Assembly (NCBI GenBank): GCA_023238725.1
Contig: CM041538.1
Coordinates: 8,740,880 to 8,804,879, forward strand
Origin: Scortum barcoo
Lineage: Eukaryota > Chordata > Actinopteri > Centrarchiformes > Terapontidae
DNA length: 64,000 nt
Reading direction: 5' to 3'
This document shows, in pieces, positions 1 through 13,900 of this stretch; positions within the stretch are counted from its first letter, which is position 1; every line of letters starts with the position of its first letter. A program made the translations under genes and the position numbers. The notes beneath the pieces are model-generated. The model made no database searches and was not told the origin of the DNA. It saw nothing but the letters and a program-made list of their open reading frames with translations.

Positions 1-731
1 CCCTGATGATATCAAAATGATGTCATCGGGGTTATTTTCTGAGACTTATGAAAACTCCCCAGAGAGCCACACAAGATGTTAAATAACTGTGTTCACAGTT
101 GAGTAAACTGCTCTTATGTGTAAAATTGTCTGACTGCCGATTTAAGGCAAAGAACGAAGACAATGAATGAGGAGCTTTGTTGTAGTAGTTGTATCAATAG
201 TCTAAGTGAAAATCAGCTTTATAAGACTCACCTTTTTATCATGAATGTGATGAAGTTGCTTCAGTGTCAGAGTCCTTTTCCTTAGGTGTTAATTACACCA
301 CAGATGATTCTTTCTGTGGCTGCATTAGTAACTGACCCCATGGTAATTTACTCATATACACAATTTTTCGCTGCCTTTGCTTCTAATTAAATTTGCTGGG
401 TGTAACAAAAAGAGATTTCCATGATAAATCCTTGTCCTCTGTGTGTCTTATAATTCTCCGGGGTGTTTTTCTCACTGTTTGTGTGGTAACTGTGGTAAGT
501 AGTTAGCGGAACCTCTCCTGGCTCGTCCCCGACCTCTGCTCTAATTGAAATGTACTTCTTGGAACAGCTTTGGCATGCGTCTGAACCTCATGACCATATC
601 AGTTCACTGAGCCAGCCTCCGCCGTTGGACTTATTAGGTCATACTGATGGGAGTGTTTATGTGTGTGTGTCTGCCGGTGAGTTCTGCAGTCCACATATCT
701 GTGTTAATGCGTGTGTCTAAGTGATTCCCGC

Positions 732-768
732 TGTGTGTGTGTGTGTGTGTATGTGTGTGTATATATAC
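732..768. repeat. (TG)n/(TA)n microsatellite
   Basis: An almost pure TG run is followed by ATGTGTGTGT and a short TATATA end. Confidence 0.9.
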
Positions 769-3700
769 ATACCTCCGGGTCTCCATTTGCAGCTTTGCTT
801 CGGGCTGTTGCTTCAGCTCCTCGGCTAATGATGATTTTTTTCTTTAAACACCCACCCTCCAAACACACACATAAGCACAGCATGTCTGTCGTTTCATATC
901 TGTCCTCCTCCCCTCTGTGCCTCCTGCACTCCTGATATGTTTTTTTTTTCCCAACAAAACACTATTCATAGCCAAGATATCAAAAAAATATCTAATCTTT
1001 GGACCGTCCCTTGATGCCTCCCTCCACCACCTTACTGCCTCCAGCCTCTCAGTCCCTCCTTCCCTTGCTTCTTTTCTTCCTTACATCCTTCCTCACCCAT
1101 TAGCAAATTGGTGGCACTCCACCAGCAGCTTGTTAGCTGGCCCATGGACCGCATTCAAAAAGTTAAACATCCATCATTATCGGTCTCCATGCTCACATTA
1201 CTATCTGTTTGGATCGCCAGCACTGGATAAAATCTCATTATTAGAGCAGATTATGTTGATGAGTTGGCTGCAAATCTGGCATATTCGTATTCCAGCTCTG
1301 ATGATGTTTTGATTGCAGTTTCGGCCTCCACATCCCAAATGTTTCAACTCACCTGCTGCCAGAGGCCTCTAGTAAATGATGGTGTGTGCTGGTCATTAAA
1401 TTGGCTTGTCCATGATTGTTTTTAATGCAGATATTTGTCTTGGTTGTATCGGAACAGGCCAAACAAAACTCAAATGAAAATTTATATCCTAATGAGTTTA
1501 AATAATTTACCTCTCATTATCAGATTCTGTCTTGTGTGATCCATTTCCACTGCCAATCATTTCAGCGGCCTTAGGCGGCGACCCATGTCATTAGTTTTAA
1601 TCAACTAATTATTATTTATATCCACAACTCATCTGAGATCCCCAACCAGCAGAAGAGCAGATTCTGTAGATCTAAAACCAAAATTAAAATGCAGGTCAGA
1701 AAAACGGCAGAGTTTTGGGCAAACTTTCCTTTTTAAATATTGAACGTGGGAGAGGTTTGAGGCTTGTCTTGGTTTGGGTTGCAGTCTCTCCGGCTCTGAT
1801 TTAATTTGGCTATGAATCAGAACCTTAGCCAGATAGTTAGACAGGCAGCTCGACAGGCACACAGATGCACACATTTACATATATACCCACAGACAGATGA
1901 AGCTGTCTGCCAGCCTGTTAGGCATCCAACCAGTCAGTCAACCAGCCAACCAGCCATCCACAGAGAGCCAGCCGCTTCACACATGACGCCACCAGTCCCG
2001 AGCGCACCCCAAGTCCAGAGGTATGTGCACTAATTCGGCAGTGCTGCGGAACCGCGGATCTGCGAATACAATGGCGGGGTTTATCCGGGGAATCCCAGCC
2101 TTTCAATGGGGGCCCTTGTGTTTGTCGCTGCACCGTCCAGTAATGAAGACAACACATGTTGGCACAAAGCTCATTGGCCCGTGGCTTTGTGTATGTATGC
2201 ATGTGCGTGACGGTGTGGATGATTTACAATATATACACAAGCCAAGGGACAAGCATGGGTTCGTTGACAGACGAGTAACACCACCCATCACTTGTACTGT
2301 TTTCGTCGTGACTTTGCCATTAAAACACTCATTGAGCTCTTCTTTCTTCTTTTTTTTTTTCCCCCGTTGGTGTTTCTCATCAATAAACTATTCTCTCGCC
2401 TTATTTTTCCTTACAAAGATGAATATCGTTGTCTTCGGGTTGCTATTGCTTGGTGTTTGTCTTTGGTAATGATGCTGCTGAATGGAGAGTTGATTAGCTT
2501 GGCTGTTAGTTGGTTGTGATTGCTGGAAGGGCACATTTAGTTTCGAAGCTGAATGTGGAAGTTGACGGTCAGAGAAATGGTTGTGGTTCAGTGCCTGAGG
2601 TTTCTGCAAATGTCTGGGAAAACATTAAGCTATTACATGCAGCATCACAAGGCTTTTTGGTATTGAATGCGGGTCCCATGGTCTCAATTCTACTCTTGAA
2701 AATTTTAAAATCCTTTTTCATTGCAGAGTTTTAGACTGACTGTACTTTTCTCTGAATTGATGCATGTGATTACATGTAATGAATTAAATATGTGTGGCTG
2801 AGCTTAACAAAAGCAAGATATGGTTAAGAAAAATATTATGAGACCACAGGTCTCAGGTCAAGTTCAAAAAAGTGCTGGTGTTTTCATGGACAGTGCCTCT
2901 GCAAAACAGCAAATGTTGAAATTGTGTGTGGCAGAAGTGAATATTTATGTATCTTTAGCCTTTTTTTCACCGATAAGAAAATATATCTGCATTTATGCCA
3001 AATTACTCTTGAAGGAGCTGGTTTATTACTTAAACAGAGACGTCTGACCCAGCAGGCACCTGTTTGACGCACTTGCTTGGTTTGCTGTAACCGTATGCAG
3101 TGTGTTGAGCTGCAGAATACAATCCTTTTTCCACAGTGCATAAATGTGAATATGAAGTCCAGCGAACGCAGTTTACGGCATAACAACACAAATTTTCCAC
3201 CACAGCGGTCAAAAACCCTCTGCCCTACTGTAGTCAAAACACCCAACGAGAACAACCAACCAACCTTTATAGTTAACTTTTAAATAATATCCAACAACAA
3301 ATTTGTCCCCTACAACTGTTTTCGATCTGCTGAAAATAAAGGGGTCTCTTACTTTGAACACAAAATGACACATGAATCTTTTCTTTCTCATATAATATCA
3401 TCAAGAAATTCTTTACTAAGAATTTAATCAAAACTGGCATTGATAGGCAGAATCCAAATGTAAAAAAATCAAATCAATGCCCTTTCTTAAACATCACAAA
3501 TAGCTTTCTTACTGTAAATATATTAAAAGTTTTAGATTTCATTACTTTAAGATTTTGAACAGGAAAGAAACATAAAATGTGACAATAAAATATGAATTCA
3601 GGATGTTTCAAATTAGAATTAGAAAGCTTTACATTGTATTTCCTTTGAACCATTAAATCACCACTAAAGTAAATTGAATTAGAGCCGCTGCAGATGCTGG

Positions 3701-3832
3701 TGGATTTACAGTTGACTCATAGTTTCGTTCATGATGAAGTTGTGATCTCACCAATGGCTATATTACTTTGCCAATAAATCATTACAGTGTAAGCAGAATA
3801 AACACACAGCACATTCTTACATGGCTACGTAA

Positions 3833-3985
3833 GCCAGCTTTATTGATGTAGTGGCACTTCAAGCACGGGGGCACTTCAAAGTTCTTTACATGTGCAAATA
3901 AAAGCATTAGAATAACATAGGAAGCAATAAAAAACAAAATAAAACGAATTAACATGGAGTAAAGTGAGATAAAAATTTTGATAAA
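3833..3985. mobile_element. Possible degenerate dispersed repeat
   Basis: The segment starts with TTTATTGATGTAG, has paired GCACTTCAA words and a CTTTACATG word, then an A-rich run of AATAAAAGC and AAAACAA words. This layout resembles an interspersed repeat I recall from fish genomes, but I cannot name the family and see no target-site duplication. Confidence 0.35.
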
Positions 3986-4341
3986 AGTCTGTCATTTTGT
4001 GTGTTGAATAGTATTCTGAGGAAGTTTTGAGCACTCGTATGACTGTGCTTCTGCTTTATTGCACATTAAGAGCAATTATTGAAATTAGAGCAGCAGTAAT
4101 TTGAGCCGAGTTTTCTGCTCCTCAGTCAAGAATAAGACGTGTGCATTTCTTTGTGTGTATGTATGTGTGTGTTTGGGGTTGTTCTCACAGGACTGCACAC
4201 AACCAGCTGAAAGAGCCATTATGACACTCAACAACGCTCTTTTTCTATTTTTCACTTTTTGTTCTCTGTCTTCCAGTCTTAAGTGACAGCAGCCGAGTCC
4301 ATCTAATTGCTTCCCTGGACAGCAGCTTGTCAGCTTGTCAC

Positions 4342-4343
<2 letters not shown>

Positions 4344-4390
<47 letters not shown>
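4344..4390. repeat. (CT)n microsatellite
   Basis: About 23 uninterrupted CT units, followed by more pyrimidine-rich sequence to about 4430. Confidence 0.95.
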
Positions 4391-4392
<2 letters not shown>

Positions 4393-7300
4393 CTTTTCTG
4401 TTTCTCTCTCTCTGTCATCATCTGTCCATCTGTCTCCTTGTGAATCACTAAATGTAAATCAGCACAGACCACGCAAATGTGATGCGTCTGTTATCTTTGA
4501 TTGCATGCACACACACACACACACAAACACACAAAGACACACTGTTGATGCACCTCTTACCTCTTGCTGTCAGGCAATGCGACCGATGAATATCGTGTTT
4601 CAAATATGCCCCTGTGTCTTCGTGATTTTAGATTCTTTTTTACTTTCATTAAGCCAAGTGCACTGTGGGTAACTAACAATAGGTACCCCCACACGCACGC
4701 CTCTCCTTTTTAAAAAAAACCTCTTTATGTTTGACACCAAGACGAAGAAGATGATGATGATGAAGATGATTGTAATAGTTCTTTCCTTTGTTAGTTCTTG
4801 CCAATGTAACTCTTCCCTGCATTTGCTCATTACAAGGCGTCAAACACGGGGCCCATCACATTGTTTGTGCATCGAATGAGAAATCTATATTTTCATTTAT
4901 ACAGATTAGAATATGGGCCTGTCTTGCAGTCCTGTCGTAATAGATTGACAAATGCAGACGTACACAGCAGATAGGCACTATATAGATATATTTGTGTAGG
5001 CAGTGCAGTATTGTTGTAGATTTATTTTACCAAACACAAGAAATGAATGTCAGTCTTGCCTTGCAACTATCATTTGAATGCTTTCATAATGCTCTGCAGG
5101 AGGCTGACAAGTCCCGTCACCGCATCATACACAATCATGCAAACACACACAAAATAGACAGCAAAATTCTTAACAATGTCCTTTAAATTGAACTCTTAGT
5201 GTTGTGTTGTCCCGTGCACGCTGAAGCCTTGGACCCCAGGACCGTACTGCTTATATTTATGACGCTGGTGGGGGGTCTCATGCAATTATGGTTTCAAAAA
5301 CCATTTGTTTCAGCTTATATGACCCTACCAAAGCTTGGGCTTTGCTTTGTGGACAGCAATGACTATATATAATTCTAAAAAAATAAGCTTTTTATACAAC
5401 TGACACTGGCGCTTTTTAGAAATCATGTAAATAACTTCCAACCTGCTGTGGCTGGTAAACAGATTTTTTCTCTCAATGTGACAATCAGAAGTAATGTTTT
5501 TAAAACAATGAAGGCATCTCTGAAATATGTAAAAAATGCAGATGTATGATTAACATAATCTCTTACTCTGAATTAACCCTCAGTTTTCTCTCTTCAGTAA
5601 CCAGAGTTTGTTTCATAGGTGTTTGTCTTATCTGTGGTTCACACCAGAGCACATGAAAAACACACACTTCAAAAACACACACAGACAGACGCACAAACTC
5701 TTTGGTTGAAAGCTTCTCTACAAGTCAAGAGTTCACACAAAGATACACATGAGCCCTCGATGGCGTACATGTGCAAGTGAGGACACAAACATGCACAACA
5801 AACTACACTCAGAGTTACACACACACTGATTCTTATGGTCACGGTGTTATCAGGGCTCTCAACATGGCCTTCTGTGTTTAAAGTGCACACAAATGCACGC
5901 AAAAGATAAGAGAAGCGTATGATAACCAGGTGACCGCACATACGAACACACACACACACATACACACATACAGCTGGCCTTAATTTTTCTGAGTTCTTCA
6001 AAAGAGGAAGTATACTTTGTGTTCCTCCCTGGTGTATTATTTTGAATATGCATATATTGCGGTTCGTCACAGTGCCTCTGTTGTTTGCATGTGTGACTGG
6101 GCGAAGAAAGAGAAATGGTGAATGAGAGACCAAATGAGCTATAGTGCGATTCTGTTGCATTTGTTTAGTTACTTTAAACGCATTAATTTGACATGGAAAT
6201 GTCATCAACTTGTCATGAACAAAGCCTCTTTATCTTAAATTGATTCTCTTTTTTAAATGCACACAGCTCCTCAGAAAACAGAACCTTCTGGTTTCACTCT
6301 GCGTGTGTTTTCACAGGCATGAGCCCGGTTTCGCTAATGTGTGTGAGTGCTGAAGATTGCGTTAAAACACAGTAGGGCTGTAACTAATGATGGTTTTCAT
6401 TATTGATTTGATCTGCCAATTATTTTCCTGTCATAATTTGTCTTAAGAGTGAAAACCATCTCAGAATGGGTGGTGGCAGGATGTTGAGGAACTGAATTGA
6501 TGGCTTGAGGATGAAGGTTAGGATTGACTTAAAATGACAAATTGTATGACTAATGTTAAGAAGGGAGACAGACAGAGGGAGGGCACAATGGAGAGAAAAA
6601 TGAGAGATGCAGTGATCCACTGGATGGATCAATAGATGATGAATCGACGGCCCAGTGGCCGGCAGGTGGAGGGATTACATGCACGAATATCTGCTACCGG
6701 TACTTGGTTTTTCACATTTCTTTATATTCAAATTTAAACCAGAGTCAGTAGGCACTATTGTTTACCTTTTTTTATGGTAATGTTTCCACTGGAAATGCAA
6801 ATTGCTACATGTACTGTACTGCATTACTACAAAATGGCATATAAGCGTACAAAATTACGTTTGCGGATACGTTGCACCCATTTTTAGAGCGAAATATTTC
6901 AAAGTGGGCCCGAGTGGCGGAGTGAACAATGTAGCCGTGGGCGGGTGAGTGGGCGGCTGGTTGAAGAGATGCCGAGTGTTAGATCCACTCAGCACTGCCT
7001 CTTATGCATCTCATCCCTTCATTTCTCCATCTCTCTGTCCATATATACATCAAACATCCACCCACCAACCCCACACTGTGCACACTATAACATTTAAATA
7101 ATACTACTGCAACTGATAACAAAGAGAACAACAGGCACAGCAATAAGAGCATGTCCTTATTCATTACATTCACATTCAATACATTCAAATCTCTCCTGCT
7201 CGCCTTTGCCTCGCTGCACACTTGTTGCATCTGGAGTTGGTGCGTGCTGCAGTTTTTCCTAATGCAGAACCGAAGGAGACTCCTCTCACAAACTCTGAAA

Positions 7301-8285
7301 TGCTGTCTTATATGAAACTTGTGCAACATCTACAATTAATCCTTTATAAGAACTCTGAGATTTCAGGTTGGCTGAACAACTTCTGGCCAGTTTCAAACAT
7401 GCTACAGCTTTAAGTTAAGGTCGGGGTTAAAATGTAAATATTACTGTGATACACTAAGGCCGTGGAGAATAGAGAATCAAGTATGTGAAGAAGAATTTTA
7501 CGCAGTCTGCTCTTGGACAGGTTCGGGAGTCTCTGTTCTTTGAGATTCAGCCAGTTGGTGAGGAAGAACGCGGCCCTGCTCTTTTGATCAAACCGAATCC
7601 AGCAGCATTCAGTGTCAAATGAGCCGAGCAGGCCAGTAGATTTCTTTCTTTCTTTTTCTTTTTTTTAATACTGCGGCTGTGGAGGAGACCACTTCAGTTG
7701 AGTGCAGGACAAGCTCAACTCTGAGATTGTTCTGAGATTGAGTGAAGGTCGACTTTAAATGGGGCTTGAGACCAAGTCAGGACAGAGATAAAAAACAAAA
7801 GGTGCTCATTTAAGTCTTCATGCTGTTGTCACAAATCACTCAGTACAGTGTACTGAATTTGCAAAAATTTTAAATGTGATAGGGACAGAAAACAACATGA
7901 ATTTGAAAAGAATGAATTTGAAAGCCAAAAACTGTCTAACACTAACGAACAAACAAAAAGAATCTAATGGACTTGATCATAATCAAAGATTGTAATAGAT
8001 TGGTACTACAGTCTTGGATTACACTGTTTATTAAAATTAATTTACAATTAGCCCTACTTTTATTTGTACATACATATTTCATAATAATCCAAATCTACTG
8101 AACACAACAACAAATATTTAAGACCTAATGTCCCCTCGAGGACTGCCGTGGAACTGATAGATGGAAACAGTGAGAGACGAGAGAGAGCAGCGAACAGAAT
8201 CAAGAGGAGGTGGCAATGATCGAGAGGAGAGTGGGAGGGCCGACGTGTTAGAAGACAAAGGGCTCTGAGGATGAGAGGACCGCTG

Positions 8286-8288
<3 letters not shown>

Positions 8289-8317
<29 letters not shown>
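8289..8317. repeat. (GA)n microsatellite
   Basis: An uninterrupted GA run inside a wider purine-rich block (about 8160-8430). Confidence 0.95.
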
Positions 8318-8321
<4 letters not shown>

Positions 8322-9515
8322 AGAAAGGAAGATACAGCTCGTCTGATGTGTTTACTCGTGTAGATACTGTAGCAGAGAGAGTGTGGCGAGGACGAATAGA
8401 AAGCCACAGAGATGCAAAGGAGGAAGAAGGTTCATACAGAACTAAGAGGCACCGTCATGGCTGTGTCACGGCCGTTTGTGTGCGTGTTGTATCCGCAGAC
8501 ATACTTGCTGATGGCGGTTTGCCACATATTGGAAGGAGCCGTCACAGGAGTCCACTTATGAGTCCCCTAGTCTGTTTTTATTTGTATTTGTGAAATCTCT
8601 TTTGTAATGTATAGTGTTTCAGACAACGCAAGCGTCTGGATGGCCTCTCAGATCAAACCTGTGCTCCCCTCAAAGAAGATGTTTGCTGTGATCTGAGGAT
8701 TTATACACTTTGCAGTTCACAGTCAAGAATATCCTTGGGGGAGTCATTGTTGGGATGATTCAGGGGAGACTTGGTGTTCACACTTGTGTGTAAAATATGT
8801 GTGTGTCAGAGTGAGAGGTTGATAAAGAAAGAGAAGATAAAGAAAGATCCTTAGTTGAGGTTGAAATTGCAATGATGATGTAATTTCTAAACACCGTCCT
8901 CCACTCTCTGGTTTCCTCTTATCTCCCTTTCATCCCTAAAGCAAATTGAAATCTTCAACATCATTACTCAAGCAACTGTTCACCTGTCGCAGAGGAGAAG
9001 GATCTGTGAAATGGACAAAATGATAATTTATCACATGATGGCCTGTGAGAGATGAATGTATCATAAAAAAATAGGAGATCACTTCCAGGCTGGTTGTTGG
9101 TGAAATTTCTCATTTAAATTGTTCCGTAATGTTGCCCTATGCCCTAGTCATAGATGTGACTTTCCTGTTTTGTCGAAGTGAAAGCTAAAATTTTGAAATT
9201 GCTTTTTGAAGGGAAACTTGCTGTAGGTCAAGATTATGTTTTTGTTTTTAAGGTCAAGGTATCTTATGTTTATGTATTTCATTTTTATTGTAAATGCAAA
9301 TGCCTTTAAGACACCAGGGACAAAAAGAGATTTATTGAACATAGTCTAATGCCTAATCTAATCTTTGCAACAAAATTTAAGATCATGGGTCCAGCTTTTT
9401 TATGTAATATCAGAAGAAATGGTCATCAAATTGAAAGTGTTAGTCCACAGCCATATTGGCTCTGTGGTGCTAATGTCAGTAATGACAATGTCTACGTGAT
9501 TTTATTAAAGAAATA

Positions 9516-10222
9516 TAATGTTCACCATGTTTACCATCATAGCTAATATCATTGATGATGATGGGAAATATTTGTTGCCAACAATTAAATATGATTGTAT
9601 CATAGAGAGTTGGTTGTGTTATGGTTTAAAATACTATTTTAGGTTGTATAACATCAATTAAGTTAAAGTATGCTGAACTGAGCCATCCTTGTTTGCCTTG
9701 GTTTTCAGGCACTTTTATAATATTAAGCGCTAAATTGTATATATTGATTGGTTTCTCAGAAGGTATTTCAACTATTATGTAGTTACAAGCTTTTTACAAG
9801 TTGGAAACTTATGATGATATGACATAAGCTCAAGATTAGCCTGTCAGAAGGCTACAATCTGCTAATTAGCTCTAAAAAGCTGAGACTGATGGGATATATG
9901 TTTGCTGATATTTGTGTGTGTGTGTGCGTGTGTGTGTAAAATGTGTGTACCAAATTTCATGGCATGGCATCCATCCAAAGGTGTTGAGATGTTTCAGTGA
10001 AAACCACAAATAACCTATGATTTCCTTCATAGAGACCCAATATATGATAAAGAAATTATAACTCCCATTTCTAATGTCAGCAATGAACGTGTGAGCACAG
10101 TAAAGATTTATTTCTGTCATTGGCAAACCTATAGTTGTTGGGAGATTTTAGACTGGACCAAAGTGTCGAACCGGTAGACTGACATTGCCATTCCTGGAGC
10201 CACACCGCTCGAACAGCTAAAA
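9516..10222 (+). mobile_element. Degenerate teleost dispersed repeat
   Basis: The words occur in the order I recall from a very common percomorph interspersed repeat: TTCACCATGTTTACCATC (about 9520), GCTAATTAGCTCTAA with CTGAGACTGATGGGA (about 9860-9895), ACCAAATTTCATGGCATGGC (about 9950), GTGTTGAGATGTTTCAG (about 9980), AAACCACAAAT, then ACTGGACCAAAGTG (about 10152), GACTGACATTGCCATTCC and GAGCCACACCGCT (about 10200). It is diverged and carries a TG microsatellite inside (about 9913-9940). I see no transposase or reverse transcriptase and do not assign a family. Edges are approximate. Confidence 0.7.
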
Positions 10223-10923
10223 TTGGTTCCATCTTTACATGTCAAAATAATGAATGAATAAATGATGTTCTACTATATCTATATGAATGGAAACTGTATA
10301 CAATTTTTCAAGTTATCGGCCTAAAATTCAAAGGCTTACTGGGCATTTTTCACCAACAAAGCGATCATAAGACGACGACGACGGCACATGCGGATTCAAC
10401 CGGAGCGTTTTCCCCTGTCAGCCCACTGAGTTGTTTGTTTCCATGAGACTCCTCTCTCCACCTGAGACTTTCATCTAGGCCTCGGGGCCGAGATGAAACA
10501 GCAGGACCACCATCTACACAGTATGAGGAGCCCCTTGAGTCTGAGGGGACTGCCGCGCCGTTTCGTAACTCCCCTGTTTTTAATTAGCTCCTTAAACAGA
10601 GAACGTGGCAGCAGAATTGCAGCCTTCGAGGTGATTTCAACGGAAGATTTCTTTTCTTTTCCTGTGCCCCTACACACTCTACATAGGAACATGGGGAATA
10701 ATCGACATGTTCAGAAGCAGAGACCCATAATTAAGACGTTGCTGCTTTTGTGAAGTCTTTTTTTTTTACGTTTTCTCTTTTTGTTTTTTTTTGTTTTTTG
10801 ACAAAGTTCATTCGGTAGCCCACTCAGAGACTGCCAGGCTGTGAATTCTATGATTATTTTGTGAGCTATTTAAGAGTCTTAGAGTTCTCCCTTTCACTGC
10901 TGCTGAAAGTATCGAGCAGGATT

Positions 10924-10931
10924 TGACGTCA
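10924..10931. promoter_or_regulatory. Perfect CRE octamer TGACGTCA
   Basis: A full palindromic cAMP-response element lies in a complex, non-repetitive stretch. A palindromic octamer is expected about once by chance in 64 kb, so function is unproven. Confidence 0.3.
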
Positions 10932-13900
10932 GCCTCCGTTTACTGCGCTGCACTGTGTCATTAGAGGCAATAGAAAGAGAGAAGGCTTTAGCATAAAACC
11001 TGAACCATATTCTCTCCATCTCCACGTAATGCCTAATGTTAGGTAGCATACTTAGCAGGTTAAAACCAGATTAGGCTCTCAGCTTAGTGTAAGAGATCCA
11101 TTACAGAGTGTGTGTGCCAGAGTGTGTATCTGTAAGAGTATTAGATGGGCTTTGAGGTAATTGATTCGGGTGGAGGCGGTATCTGAAGACAGACAGAGGC
11201 ACATGGAAATGGAGATAGAGAAACCAGGGGAGAAGTAGTGAGAGTAGTGAGGACAGACCGGCATAAAGCCAGTAGATATGAAGAAATACAGCAGTCGGAG
11301 AGGAGGATGGTGGGAAGAAAAGGCACAAAAAGACAATACAGAGAGATCAATAAAGATATAGATGCAGTAAGGGGAGAAAGACAAATACAGGCAGGCTGGT
11401 AGATAAAGACACGGAGAGGTGGGGATGGATTTTCTGTGTTAGCCTGATCCTGACCTCGCATTAGACGGGCCCACATTGATGTTCTCTGTGAAAACTAAGA
11501 CGCCTGTGTAGCAGATGTCCTAATTGTTGCTCATTTCAACATTTTTTGGCTAATATTTTCCGTCTGAGACTCCAGCACCTCCGCGGGATGAACACGTAAA
11601 AAAAAGCAGTTTCTGCGGCGGCTTTGTTGTCTTTGTTTTCGTATTTTTGAACCAAAGCGAGTGGACTGACCCTAACCCTTCGATGGATCGGTTGGTATGT
11701 AGATACCCACTGTAGCTTTGATGTAAGATGAAAGCGGTGGCGTTTGTGTGCAGGTCAGTCTGGGCGTCCTGCATTACAGATGTTTTTAAGCCACCTCCAG
11801 ATTTCCTGTCTGCTCCGCACGTTTCACAGTTAAATAAATCTTGATTTGACAGTTGAAAGGGAACCCACAGATGGCGCAAACACCAAAACAATGTCCAGAT
11901 TGTCCATAACTGCTCCCTGTATTTCATGATTAAATTCAATTAAATTTAAGTGACAACAATTTTGATTAATGGTTGAAGTTTGTTATCAAGGAAGAATGCC
12001 AATTATTCAGGTTTTTTTGTGAGTCAGACCACACAAGCATTGTGAAGACGTTTTCTTGGGAAGTTGCGACGGACATTTCTCACCATTTTCTCACAGTTTA
12101 GGGACAATTCACTGAAATGCAGAAGATCAATTGATAGGATATATTTAAAGATATCTTTAAATCTGTCAAAACAGTCTCCAAAGTCTTTATGCCATAAAAA
12201 TATCAATATTGAAGTTTTGTGTGTCTGTGGTTTGATGCTGGTATGTGTATTGTGTAAATTTGATACCTCTGTATGACACTGTAAAGCCTTCCTAGTACTT
12301 TAGGGGCTGGTTGGTAATCCAAAAAGAATATCAGGATACCAGAATCAAACATTTACCTCTCTTGTCTTGAAATGTTGCTCTAAAAGTAGCTTGTTACATT
12401 GGACTGTTGTGGATTTCAATAATGCCGCCCAAAGAAGCATGAAATCATCATTAGAAACTTCTCAAACCACTTCAGCGTAACCCACTTCTCCACTACCAAC
12501 TTTCATTTTCTTCCAAACACTTACAGTGCCTATGTTTTGTGCTTTTTCCTCCTCACAGCTTGGACACTCTGTTTGAAATGGCAGATTTAGCTTTGGTGAG
12601 GGGAGGGTTGTTTGGAACACAATGAACCTATGCAATAATGGTGGAAAAGTGGATTATGACTCAGGAGTGGTTTGAGAGTTTTCTATTGAAGTTTCAAAAC
12701 TTTTATTTTAACCGTGCTTTTTAAGCTGCGAAGGCGCTGAACCTTTTTAGATGTAACCAGTTTCGACTCATCAATCAGAGATTGCGCTGCGTGTGATTGA
12801 AGCACCATTTTTTAGCACCAAAAATCACTCATCGCTCTGATGTTTTTTGGCTGTGTTGCTCCGTCTGATGAGTGGCAGAGACACCAGCTGCCAGTGTTTT
12901 CATTTGAATAATTTAACAAACAGTCGCTCAGTGATTTGTGGGCCTGGAATCTAAACTCCAGCGTTCGACTTTCCATTTCCTGTGGGGCCTGACTATTTGT
13001 CGCGCATTCAGGATGAGGCGCAGAGCTGGTCGTTATGTGATGTGTTACTTCTGTGTTGAAGGTGTGTGTGTGTGCGCGCGGGTGCATGTGTGTGGTGATT
13101 TTGTCGCCAGAGAGCGTAAATCATCTCCTCCTTTCTCTTTTCTATTTTCTTCTTCTCTTCTCTTGCTGTTTCTGGGGGTCGTTCTCCACACGTGACCGTA
13201 GGACATGTTCACGTTGACACACAGCAGGAACGAACACAAACACACACATTTGTGCAGATTGAGGAGTGTAGGCTGTAAATGACCTGTTGTGTGAAGCCTA
13301 ATCTGGAATTGCTAAAAAAAACACTTAATTTCGCCCACTTTGGATATCGAAGCAAACAAATATGCACACCTTGATTTAATTTTTTTTTTTATACTATTGT
13401 TGTGTTTAAAGTTGTGTCAGAGGCCTGTGGGGAGCAATGACGACCATTTTGGCACAGCTCACGTAGTGCTTGATGTTTAAACACTACAAACTAACTTAAA
13501 ATGTTCACAGTGACCCACACAATCAGTTTTAACCCATGTCACAGGCTGGTAATATGTTTTTATTTCTACCTCACTATGGAAAATGATCAGAAATACAGAT
13601 TTAGGTGCTAAGTGTAGGAACCTGTATCTCCCTGTAAATATGCATCATCACATTATTCAGGATTTTAATCACCGTGTTTGACTCTTTGATTAATATTTCA
13701 GCCCATAACATTTAAATACAGATTGGGTTCTCCTAGTGTTTGAGGATGAAGCCTCTTTGGTTTTGGCTACCTGAACAATGCTGAATTTTAACAATGCTGA
13801 ATTTTAACACTGTGTGCTGGATTTGGCTTCTCTCTCTCTATCTTACCACCAGTAATGGAAGACAAGAGCCACAAGTGATACTCAACTTATCCTCCACATT

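Noticed and set aside
5669..6208. Long minus-strand open frame of 179 codons
   Set aside because: It is rich in CVCV/TH-type residues from CA/TG repeats, without domain features.
12559..12595. Exon-like segment CTTGGACACTCTG... between CCTCACAG and GTGAGG
   Set aside because: Its translation (LDTLFEMADLAL) does not fit the missing RRM1 part of Raver2.
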